Positions 1 through 5,370 of a stretch of 6,404 nucleotides of DNA are shown here, one piece after another. Within the stretch, counting starts at the first letter, position 1; each line of letters opens with the position of its first letter. The notes beneath the pieces are model-generated. The model did no database searches. It saw only the letters and a list, made by a program, of their open reading frames with translations, and was not told the DNA's origin. Source of the stretch: Clostridiales bacterium (GTDB lineage: Bacteria > Bacillota > Clostridia > Lachnospirales > Anaerotignaceae); contig JAJQDF010000258.1 in NCBI GenBank assembly GCA_021202325.1, forward strand, positions 1 to 6,404. Direction: 5' to 3'. Both the position numbers and the translations under genes were made by a program.

Positions 1-80
1 GCAAAAAACTGAAATTTAGCTGAAATTATTAATTTTCGAATTTTTTGAGTATAAAAAGTGTACAAATCGCCATAATTGTA

Positions 81-112
81 TTGAAATAATTCCAGTTATG
101 TAGTATTATAAT
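81..112 (+). promoter_or_regulatory. Probable sigma-A promoter of the SLH surface-protein gene
   Basis: TTGAAA at 81-86 is followed after 17 bp by TATTAT at 104-109. A better -10 match, TATAAT, lies at 107-112 but with a 20-bp spacer. Either choice starts transcription near 115-120 and gives a leader of about 100 nt before the ATG at 220. The region from 1 to 80 is AT-rich, has no coding potential, and shows only a short direct repeat (CTGAAATT at 9-16 and 20-27). Confidence 0.55.
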
Positions 113-128
113 TCTGTATCAGAAAATT

Positions 129-198
129 AGCTCGGCTTATTTGTGTGCCGAAGCTTAGAGAGGTATTTAATATACAATTGTGAGCCCGTGGGAGGGCT
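129..198 (+). other. 5' leader with two small hairpins upstream of the SLH gene
   Basis: Two potential RNA hairpins lie between the promoter and the ribosome binding site. The first pairs 129-136 (AGCTCGGC) with 147-155 (GCCGAAGCT), leaving one bulged A. The second pairs 183-187 (AGCCC) with 194-198 (GGGCT) around a six-base loop. The second ends only 7 nt before the AAGGAG at 206-211, so it could affect ribosome access. I do not recognise a known riboswitch class, and c-di-GMP aptamer motifs are absent. A regulatory role is inference. Confidence 0.3.
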
Positions 199-219
199 GA
201 AACGGAAGGAGAGAAATTT

Positions 220-2061
220 ATGGTAAAAAAGAAATTGCTGTCATTGCTTATTGCGGCAGTGATGGTGCTGGCGATGGTGCCGGCGACGGCGTGGGCGCTT
301 ACTGGAGATGAATATTCTAATACATTTAATTTTTTGTTTGATAGTAGTAGTTCTTCCAATGTTGAGGTGGCATATTCTATTAACAGAGGAAAACTGACTG
401 AACTAACTGCAGGCAGTGAATTTACGATTGATAGTCAAACTCCGGTTGTATTTTATGTTAAAACAGCAGATGGATATTCTAGCATTGTAAATATTGATAA
501 CTATCATAGTAAGGATAGCTATGCTGCTGCGTTTAGTTCCGGTACTGGTTATTCGGAAGATATTACTGATGAAAGTTATACAGGACCATATGATTTGAAA
601 AATGGAGATGGGGATGTTGTAAGTTTCGAAGATGTTACGGCTGAGGCTAGAGAAGCAGGGTATACAACAGAATTCCATTATTCTGGTTATCGGGTAGTTA
701 ATACTTATCGCAAGTTTATAATAACTGCTAATCCCATAGCTGTAAAAGTGGCATACTATAATGATGAAAATACATCTTCCAGTGCAACAGATAATGATAC
801 ATATTATCATTCAAATGTAAGTGAGTATTCTAATAAATATACAATAACAATTACGAGTGAAATTCCAGATGCAGAAGATGGCTATGCATTTGTTGGTTGG
901 GTACTTGATGATGGTGACACTGAAACAGTATATAAATCTGGTGTTACAGTAACAGTAGATGATATTTGGCAATATCTGGATACATCTGATACTACTACCA
1001 CAGCTAAGTTTATTGCTAAGTTTGTGAAAGTTGATTGGAATGGACTTACTATTGAAAAGACTGCCGATGTGGAGACAGTTAGTCCTGGTGATACTATTAC
1101 TTATACAATTAAAGTAACAAACGATACAGGAGTAGATTTGACGGGTATTAAAGTATCTGATGATTTGGATAGCAATAATTTAACATTAGTTAGTGCAACA
1201 TCTGATGAAGGTGATTACGTGGATGGTGTATGGACAATTTCGAGCTTGGCAGATGGTGAAACTGCTACCTTGACAATTGTGGCTACTGTCAATGCTGGTG
1301 TTGCAAATGGAACATATATTGAAAATACAGCTACTATTACGGATGCGTATGCAGGAAGCAGTGCATCTTTCCCGAGTGAAGGACATTCTGGTGATATAAA
1401 AGTTTTAGTCTCTACATATACAGTAACCTTCAAAAAAGGCAGCCATGGAACTCTTGATGGAGACACTACTATAACGGTAACTGCCGGAGACACTATAGAT
1501 GAAGTTCCCGATGTAGATCCCGACAGCGGATATAAATTCGTTAATTGGTACTGTTCGAATGGCAAGTATTATACAACATCAGAAGTGGAAGAACTGGAAG
1601 TAACAGAAAATCTTACATTTACCGCACAGTACAAGAAGAAAACTAGCGGCGGTTCATCCTACAGCCTTGACGAGACAACAGGTTCAAGCAGTTCGGATGA
1701 CGACGATGACGAAGATTATGACAGCGATATCAAGCTCAACACAGAGGAGCATTTCCAATATATCAGCGGCTATCCCGATGGAACAGTTCGTCCCACTGCC
1801 AATATAACAAGGGCAGAGGTAGCAACAATATTCTACAGACTGCTGGACGATGATACAAGAAATGCATACTATTCGACATATACAACATTCGATGATGTTG
1901 ACAGCGATCAGTGGTATTTGAAAGCCATTGCTACGCTGACAAATGCCGGAATACTTCATGGCGACAGCGACAGCAATACATTCAGACCGGATGACAATAT
2001 TACAAGGGCTGAGTTTGCTACAATAGTGTCGTTCTTTGATGAGATTGTTATACACCGATGA
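220..2061 (+). CDS. Secreted SLH-domain surface protein, 5' part (frameshifted before third SLH domain)
   Basis: This encodes the first 613 residues of a cell-surface protein. The ATG at 220 follows AAGGAG at 206-211 with 8 nt spacing. Residues 1-26 are a signal peptide: a KKK start, a hydrophobic core and a TAWA cleavage site. Residues 27-270 are an unassigned extracellular part whose end (YAFVGW...) resembles a beta-grasp repeat. A DUF11 domain spans about 271-385 (LTIEKTADVETVSPGDTITY). A Listeria/Bacteroides-type repeat spans about 399-475, followed by a Ser/Asp-rich linker at 476-503. Two SLH units follow, with ITRAE motifs at residues 529-533 and 594-598. Known of the family: SLH triplets bind pyruvylated secondary cell-wall polymer and anchor the protein non-covalently. 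The frame ends in a non-homologous tail (IHR, TGA at 2059) because of a frameshift; the third SLH unit continues in the +1 frame. Restored, the product would be about 726 aa. The ligand or role of the ectodomain is unknown. Confidence 0.85.
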   Translation: MVKKKLLSLLIAAVMVLAMVPATAWALTGDEYSNTFNFLFDSSSSSNVEVAYSINRGKLTELTAGSEFTIDSQTPVVFYVKTADGYSSIVNIDNYHSKDSYAAAFSSGTGYSEDITDESYTGPYDLKNGDGDVVSFEDVTAEAREAGYTTEFHYSGYRVVNTYRKFIITANPIAVKVAYYNDENTSSSATDNDTYYHSNVSEYSNKYTITITSEIPDAEDGYAFVGWVLDDGDTETVYKSGVTVTVDDIWQYLDTSDTTTTAKFIAKFVKVDWNGLTIEKTADVETVSPGDTITYTIKVTNDTGVDLTGIKVSDDLDSNNLTLVSATSDEGDYVDGVWTISSLADGETATLTIVATVNAGVANGTYIENTATITDAYAGSSASFPSEGHSGDIKVLVSTYTVTFKKGSHGTLDGDTTITVTAGDTIDEVPDVDPDSGYKFVNWYCSNGKYYTTSEVEELEVTENLTFTAQYKKKTSGGSSYSLDETTGSSSSDDDDDEDYDSDIKLNTEEHFQYISGYPDGTVRPTANITRAEVATIFYRLLDDDTRNAYYSTYTTFDDVDSDQWYLKAIATLTNAGILHGDSDSNTFRPDDNITRAEFATIVSFFDEIVIHR

Positions 2062-2401
2062 GGATGCTTTCAGCGATATAAGCGGACATTGGGCTAATGT
2101 ATACATCAATTCGGCCTATGCTAAGGGCTGGGTTGCCGGCTATGACGGAAAATATAATCCTGATACGGCAATTACAAGAGCCGAAGCAATGACGCTCATA
2201 AACAATGTGCTCGGCAGAGAAGTTGATGCAGACGGCCTTCATGAGGATGCTAAGCAGTGGCCTGACAACTTAGAATATGCGTGGTACTACTATGAAGTGC
2301 TTGAGGCTACGAACTATCATGAATATGTAATAGATGATGATGGTGACGAGGTATGGACAGACATACTGCCGAATAAGACTTGGAATGAAGGAGCGGCGTA
2401 A
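2036..2401 (+). pseudogene. Out-of-frame 3' part of the SLH surface protein (third SLH domain and C-terminus)
   Basis: This frame is open from 2027 (after a TAG at 2024-2026) to the TAA at 2399-2401 and continues the upstream protein. It reads YTDEDAFSDISGHWANVYI, then an ITRAE motif at 2171-2185, then a Trp/Tyr-rich tail ending NKTWNEGAA, as in intact clostridial SLH proteins. It therefore supplies the third SLH unit plus the normal C-terminal extension. It is unlikely to be translated alone: the possible starts (TTG 2036, ATG 2039) have no Shine-Dalgarno sequence and would begin inside a domain. Removing one base near 2047-2050 (GTTATAC to GTATAC) would read DEIVYTDEDAF, a plausible ancestral junction, but the exact site cannot be fixed. 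It is a frameshift remnant, a sequencing error or, less likely, a recoding site. Confidence 0.8.
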
Positions 2402-2448
2402 GCGCCTAAGCGCGCGAGGCGCTTTAGATGAAATCTGCGATTTCATCT
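2400..2448. repeat. Two adjacent hairpins at the 3' end of the SLH gene
   Basis: AAGCGCCT at 2400-2407 pairs with AGGCGCTT at 2417-2424 around a 9-nt loop; the stem overlaps the TAA stop. It is followed at once by AGATGAAATC (2426-2435) pairing perfectly with GATTTCATCT (2439-2448) around a 3-nt TGC loop. Neither has a T-tract, so they do not look like terminators. They could protect the 3' end of the mRNA, but their resemblance in order to the palindromes at 2833-2876 suggests they are modules of a repeat element. Confidence 0.7.
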
Positions 2449-2452
2449 TGGG

Positions 2453-2495
2453 CGGAGGTAACGGAAAAAGTTCCAGGAGAAACTTTTACCGTTAC
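2453..2495 (+). repeat. Repeat module copy A (38 bp) with overlapping 15-bp imperfect hairpin
   Basis: Positions 2453-2490 match the reverse complement of 2789-2826 without gaps, 30 of 38 positions identical by hand alignment; the shared core reads TTCCAGGAGAAA or TTCCAGAAGAAA. The same stretch folds: 2458-2472 pairs with 2481-2495, with a single A-A mismatch and an 8-nt loop. Two diverged copies in opposite orientation point to a repeat family, not to chance. Confidence 0.65.
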
Positions 2496-2517
2496 ATTGG
2501 ATACTCATTAGGTATAG

Positions 2518-2549
2518 AAGTGGTCGGAAATGAATTCCGGCCACTTTTT
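2518..2549 (+). terminator. Rho-independent terminator of the SLH gene
   Basis: A 12-bp stem pairs 2518-2529 (AAGTGGTCGGAA) with 2535-2546 (TTCCGGCCACTT), with one G-U wobble and a 5-nt loop, and a T-run ends the structure at 2545-2549. It lies about 120 nt after the SLH stop codon, so the terminated mRNA would carry the upstream hairpins at 2400-2495. Confidence 0.85.
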
Positions 2550-2653
2550 CAGCTTTTGGGAGAAAAATTAAAGCTTAGGCAGAGCTTTGAAGTGTAGGCA
2601 ATTTGAGGTAACTAAATTGGACAACCGTCATCGCTTGAGGAATTCATTTCCGA
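2524..2653. repeat. 15-bp perfect inverted repeat (2524-2538 and 2639-2653)
   Basis: TCGGAAATGAATTCC at 2524-2538, inside the terminator, recurs as its exact reverse complement GGAATTCATTTCCGA at 2639-2653. The intervening 2550-2638 stretch has no coding signal and only a weak AGCTTT/AAAGCT pairing (2551-2556 with 2570-2575). The second copy is downstream of the terminator, so it cannot act as a classical antiterminator for it. It may be a remnant of an inverted duplication. Confidence 0.6.
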
Positions 2654-2686
2654 AAGTGTCAAGACATAGGAAAAAGCCGATGTAAA

Positions 2687-2742
2687 GCCGTTTGACTTAA
2701 GAATACAAATTAGTTTTCATAATAATTCTTAAGTCAAACGGC
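2687..2742. repeat. Perfect 18-bp inverted repeat with 20-nt loop
   Basis: GCCGTTTGACTTAAGAAT at 2687-2704 is matched by its exact reverse complement at 2725-2742. The loop is AT-rich and no T-tract follows, so it is not a standard terminator. It is the longest perfect dyad in the window. It shares the GTCAAAC word with 2826-2832, which fits a mosaic of related repeat modules. Confidence 0.8.
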
Positions 2743-2752
2743 GACGGAGCGT

Positions 2753-2777
2753 ACCAATAAAACAAAGTTTTATTGGT
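2753..2777. repeat. 11-bp perfect hairpin
   Basis: ACCAATAAAAC at 2753-2763 pairs perfectly with GTTTTATTGGT at 2767-2777 around an AAA loop. It lies 10 nt after the 18-bp inverted repeat and 11 nt before the next repeat module, as one unit in a chain of palindromes. Confidence 0.75.
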
Positions 2778-2788
2778 TGCGACCATTA

Positions 2789-2826
2789 AGTAAAAATTTC
2801 TTCTGGAATTTTTGCTTTTACCGCCG
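2789..2826 (-). repeat. Repeat module copy B (38 bp), inverted relative to copy A
   Basis: The minus strand of this stretch aligns without gaps to 2453-2490 (30 of 38 identical by hand). It can also fold locally, 2792-2800 with 2805-2813, including one G-U pair and a TTCT loop. Read on the minus strand, it is preceded by two hairpins (2862-2876, then 2833-2860), the same order of modules that precedes copy A on the plus strand. Confidence 0.65.
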
Positions 2827-2832
2827 TCAAAC

Positions 2833-2876
2833 AAGCGGAAAGCTATCAGGATTTCCGCTTAAGCGGCTTTGCCGCT
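2833..2876. repeat. Two adjacent hairpins just upstream of the HD-gene promoter
   Basis: AAGCGGAAA at 2833-2841 pairs with TTTCCGCTT at 2852-2860 (10-nt loop). AGCGGC at 2862-2867 pairs with GCCGCT at 2871-2876 (TTT loop). The second hairpin ends one base before the -35 hexamer of the next promoter. These mirror the pair at 2400-2448. Confidence 0.7.
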
Positions 2877-2877
2877 C

Positions 2878-2906
2878 TTGCATTTGCTGGTTTTATGATA
2901 TATAAT
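2878..2906 (+). promoter_or_regulatory. Sigma-A promoter of the HD-domain gene
   Basis: TTGCAT at 2878-2883, a 17-bp spacer and a perfect TATAAT at 2901-2906. Transcription should begin near 2913, leaving a leader of about 25 nt that is little more than the ribosome binding site. The promoter abuts the last palindrome of the upstream array. Confidence 0.8.
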
Positions 2907-2938
2907 GCCCTTAGAAATTTTTTGTAGGAGGGATACTT

Positions 2939-3451
2939 GTGGTATTCGGTATAATGGCTCGTGCCGTTGAGTACAATGGAAACGATGCGGCTCGTATTCA
3001 TCATTTGATAAGAGTACATTCATTTGCAAGGATAATAGGAAAGGCGGATCATTTTGATGAGAATCACCAGAAAATAGCTGAGCTGGCCGCCGTGCTTCAT
3101 GATATAGGAATTCATAACTGTGAGAAAAAATATCATTCGACTGATGGCAAATATCAGGAGATTGAAGGCGAGCTCGTTGCAAGGGAAATCCTTGAGGAGT
3201 ATAACGTGCCGGAATGGATAACAGATAGGGTTTGCTATATTGTCGGGCATCATCATACGCTGAGTGCAATAGACGGCTTGGATTTTCAGGCTGTTGTTGA
3301 GGCGGACATTCTTGTAAATATTTTTGATAAGAAAATAACCGATAAGGAAAGAATTGCCCTCATCAGGGATAAGATTTTCAGAACAAAGAAGGGCAAACAG
3401 CTCATTGAGCAGATGTACCTCAGCGGAGATTATTCTTCGGATAATAATTAA
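2939..3451 (+). CDS. Small HD-domain phosphohydrolase
   Basis: This is a 170-residue, apparently cytoplasmic protein of the HD superfamily, whose members are metal-dependent phosphohydrolases acting on nucleotides or phosphate esters. Visible motif residues are His22 in HHLIRV, the His54-Asp55 doublet in AAVLHDIG, the GHHHT cluster at 103-107 and Asp123 in VVEAD, matching the H...HD...D metal-binding pattern. The length fits a stand-alone HD domain; no sensor, transmembrane or second catalytic domain is seen. The GTG at 2939 is preferred because AGGAGG at 2926-2931 sits 7 nt upstream; the in-frame ATG at 2954 would be 22 nt away. It has its own promoter and is followed by a hairpin before rqcH, so it is probably mainly monocistronic with some read-through. 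The substrate cannot be told from sequence. Confidence 0.88.
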   Translation: MVFGIMARAVEYNGNDAARIHHLIRVHSFARIIGKADHFDENHQKIAELAAVLHDIGIHNCEKKYHSTDGKYQEIEGELVAREILEEYNVPEWITDRVCYIVGHHHTLSAIDGLDFQAVVEADILVNIFDKKITDKERIALIRDKIFRTKKGKQLIEQMYLSGDYSSDNN

Positions 3452-3485
3452 CTAAAATACCGGGCTTTTTAAGCCCATTTTTAGT
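3451..3485 (+). terminator. Terminator-like hairpin between the HD gene and rqcH
   Basis: GGGCTT (3462-3467) pairs with AAGCCC (3471-3476) around TTT, followed by ATTTTTAG. The flanks ACTAAAAT (3451-3458) and ATTTTTAGT (3477-3485) also pair with one bulged base, extending the stem. It overlaps the HD stop codon and ends 15 nt before the rqcH ATG. No separate rqcH promoter is obvious here, so rqcH may depend on read-through of this partial terminator or on a promoter inside the HD gene. Confidence 0.7.
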
Positions 3486-3500
3486 ACTGGAGTGATTATA

Positions 3501-5267
3501 ATGGCCTATGACGGTATCGCCGTTAGTAATATAGTGAGTGAACTGAAGGAAAAATGCATTGGAGGCAGGATTGATAAAATTTATCAGCCGAGAAACGACG
3601 AAATTATATTTTCTGTCCGTTCTGTTAAGGATGGCAATATGCGTGTACTTGTTTCGGCAAACTCAATGAACCCAAGAATCCATATTACAGATATTAAAAA
3701 GGAAAATCCTGCGGCTGCGCCCATGTTTTGTATGGTGCTGAGAAAGCATATTGCCGGCGGAAGAATACTTAATATTTATCAGCCGAATTTTGAACGAATC
3801 GCCATAATAGATGTGGAAAGCATGAACGAAATGGGCGATTTGGGCACAAAGAAAATAATTGCCGAGTTCATGGGCAAATATTCAAATATAATACTTACCG
3901 ATGAAAATGGCCGAATACTGGACGCCATAAAGCATATCAGCCATGATAGAAGCTCGGTCAGGGAGGTTCTTCCGGGCGGAACATATGAGTTCCCACCGTC
4001 CCAGGATAAGAAAGATCCCATGCTTTTGAATTTTGATGAATTCGAAAATATAGTCAATGCCAAGTCCGGCCAAACGCTTCAGTCGATAATATATAAAAGC
4101 TATACCGGTATAAGCCCGGCCTATGCTTCGGAGATATGCTATAAGGCAGGCTTTGATTCGTCCGATAGGGGCGAACAGCTGGATCCAAACGGCGTAAAAC
4201 GGATTTATGACAGCTTTTCGGCAGACATGGAGAATATCAAAAACGAAAAATTTACACCGCATATTGTTTATAATAATGACGGCGGTGTAATGGATTTCTT
4301 TTCGCTTACATCCAAACAGTACGGCGATTTGGAGAGAAATTATTTTGAATCGTTTTCAGCGCTTTTGGAAGAATTCTACGGCAGAAAGGATAATCAGTAC
4401 CATGTAAGGCAAAGAGCCCACGATATTAGAAGAATCGTTGTTTCTAATATCGAAAGGTGTGCTAAGAAGATTGATATTCAGGCAAAGGCCATTAAGGATA
4501 CCGAAAATAGGGATTATTATAGGCTTTGCGGTGAATTGATAATGGCAAATATTTATTCCATAAGCGAAAAGACCGATAAAGTTAAACTTCAGAATTATTA
4601 CGAAGAGGATATGCCGGAAATAGAAATAAAACTGGATCCGCTGCTTACTCCGTCGGAGAATGCCAATAAATATTATGCCAAGTATAATAAAGCCAAACGC
4701 ACCAATGCGGCGGCCGCAGTGCAGAAAAAGCAGGCCGAGGAAGAGCTGGAGTATTTGGAGAGCGTGCTGACGGCCATAGAATCGGCTGAGGACGACAGCG
4801 ACATAAGGGAAATAAAGGCTGAGCTTATGGCAGAGGGCTATATAAAGGCAAAAAAACAGCCGAAAGGCAAGTCCCAAAGCACTAAAAAGGCCGAGCCTAT
4901 GAAGTTTGTTTCATCCGACGGCTTTGAGATTTACGCCGGAAAGAGCAATACCCAAAACGATGAGCTGACACTTCATTTTGCCTCGGCTGACGACATATGG
5001 CTCCATACCAAAAATATACCGGGATCCCATGTCATTATTAAATGCGGCGAAACCGCACCTCCCGATAGGACATTATTCGAGGCGGCGGTTATAGCGGCTA
5101 CATTTTCAAAGGCCAAGGACTCTTCCAAGGTTCCGGTGGACTATACCGCCAGAAAGAATGTTAAGAAGCCCAGGGGAGCGAAGCCGGGCATGGTAATATA
5201 CGAGCAGAACAGAACAATATATGTGGACCCTGACGAAATAATGGCACAGGGGCTGGAGAAAAAATAA
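3501..5267 (+). CDS. rqcH: RqcH (NFACT family) ribosome-associated quality-control factor
   Basis: This is a 588-residue bacterial homologue of Rqc2/NEMF, formerly annotated as fibronectin-binding protein FbpA. In Bacillus subtilis RqcH binds obstructed 50S subunits carrying peptidyl-tRNA and recruits tRNA-Ala to add C-terminal alanine tails that mark nascent chains for proteolysis. The NFACT-N domain starts at residue 1 with MAYDGI and continues through PMFCMVLRKHIAGG at 74-87 and NEMGD. A middle HhH region and two coiled-coil helices (about 284-355 and 390-445) follow. The NFACT-R domain spans about 467-580, with GFEIYAGKSNTQND, IWLHTK, PGSHVII and KKPRGAKPG. The ATG at 3501 is chosen over the GTG at 3492 because GGAG at 3489-3492 is 8 nt upstream and MAYDG aligns with the family N-terminus. 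The residue pair equivalent to B. subtilis Asp97-Arg98 is Glu98-Arg99, a conservative change. The length is normal and there is no break. Confidence 0.95.
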   Translation: MAYDGIAVSNIVSELKEKCIGGRIDKIYQPRNDEIIFSVRSVKDGNMRVLVSANSMNPRIHITDIKKENPAAAPMFCMVLRKHIAGGRILNIYQPNFERIAIIDVESMNEMGDLGTKKIIAEFMGKYSNIILTDENGRILDAIKHISHDRSSVREVLPGGTYEFPPSQDKKDPMLLNFDEFENIVNAKSGQTLQSIIYKSYTGISPAYASEICYKAGFDSSDRGEQLDPNGVKRIYDSFSADMENIKNEKFTPHIVYNNDGGVMDFFSLTSKQYGDLERNYFESFSALLEEFYGRKDNQYHVRQRAHDIRRIVVSNIERCAKKIDIQAKAIKDTENRDYYRLCGELIMANIYSISEKTDKVKLQNYYEEDMPEIEIKLDPLLTPSENANKYYAKYNKAKRTNAAAAVQKKQAEEELEYLESVLTAIESAEDDSDIREIKAELMAEGYIKAKKQPKGKSQSTKKAEPMKFVSSDGFEIYAGKSNTQNDELTLHFASADDIWLHTKNIPGSHVIIKCGETAPPDRTLFEAAVIAATFSKAKDSSKVPVDYTARKNVKKPRGAKPGMVIYEQNRTIYVDPDEIMAQGLEKK

Positions 5268-5275
5268 CAGAATTG

Positions 5276-5320
5276 ATACGGGGCAGAAGCTTTTAATGGC
5301 TTCTGCCCCGTATTTGTCTT
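5276..5320 (+). terminator. Rho-independent terminator after rqcH, possibly bidirectional
   Basis: A perfect 15-bp stem pairs 5276-5290 (ATACGGGGCAGAAGC) with 5299-5313 around an 8-nt loop, followed by a T-rich tail (TTGTCTTTCT). It lies between the convergent 3' ends of rqcH and the lysR-type gene. It could also stop minus-strand transcripts, although the T-tract on that side is some 10 nt away. Confidence 0.88.
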
Positions 5321-5370
5321 TCTGGCTTTTATTAATATATACTTTTATCATCCAATGAATTGCTTTCCGG

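Noticed and set aside
9..27. Direct repeat CTGAAATT in the extreme 5' part
   Set aside because: Eight bases in very AT-rich DNA can recur by chance, and it is not placed relative to the promoter in an informative way.
115..219. Riboswitch in the SLH leader
   Set aside because: Two short hairpins are present, but no conserved aptamer core that I recognise could be matched.
2029..2061. Programmed +1 frameshift joining the SLH parts
   Set aside because: I see no prfB-like slippery codon before the TGA and no Shine-Dalgarno-like stimulator, and SLH proteins are not known for recoding. It is kept only as a remote alternative.
2334..2597. 87-codon plus-strand frame overlapping the SLH 3' end
   Set aside because: Its sequence is the translation of the SLH tail in another frame and then of the palindromes and terminator. 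It has no ribosome binding site and no recognisable protein features.
2400..2876. CRISPR array
   Set aside because: The palindromes differ in sequence and spacing; there are no identical direct repeats with unique spacers and no cas genes.
2859..3269. 136-codon minus-strand frame over the HD gene
   Set aside because: It is antisense to a gene with clear HD motifs, promoter and ribosome binding site, and no supporting signals exist on the minus strand.
4356..4877. 173-codon minus-strand frame opposite rqcH
   Set aside because: It lies wholly within a well-conserved rqcH coding region and is hydrophobic only as the complement of lysine/glutamate-rich coiled-coil codons.
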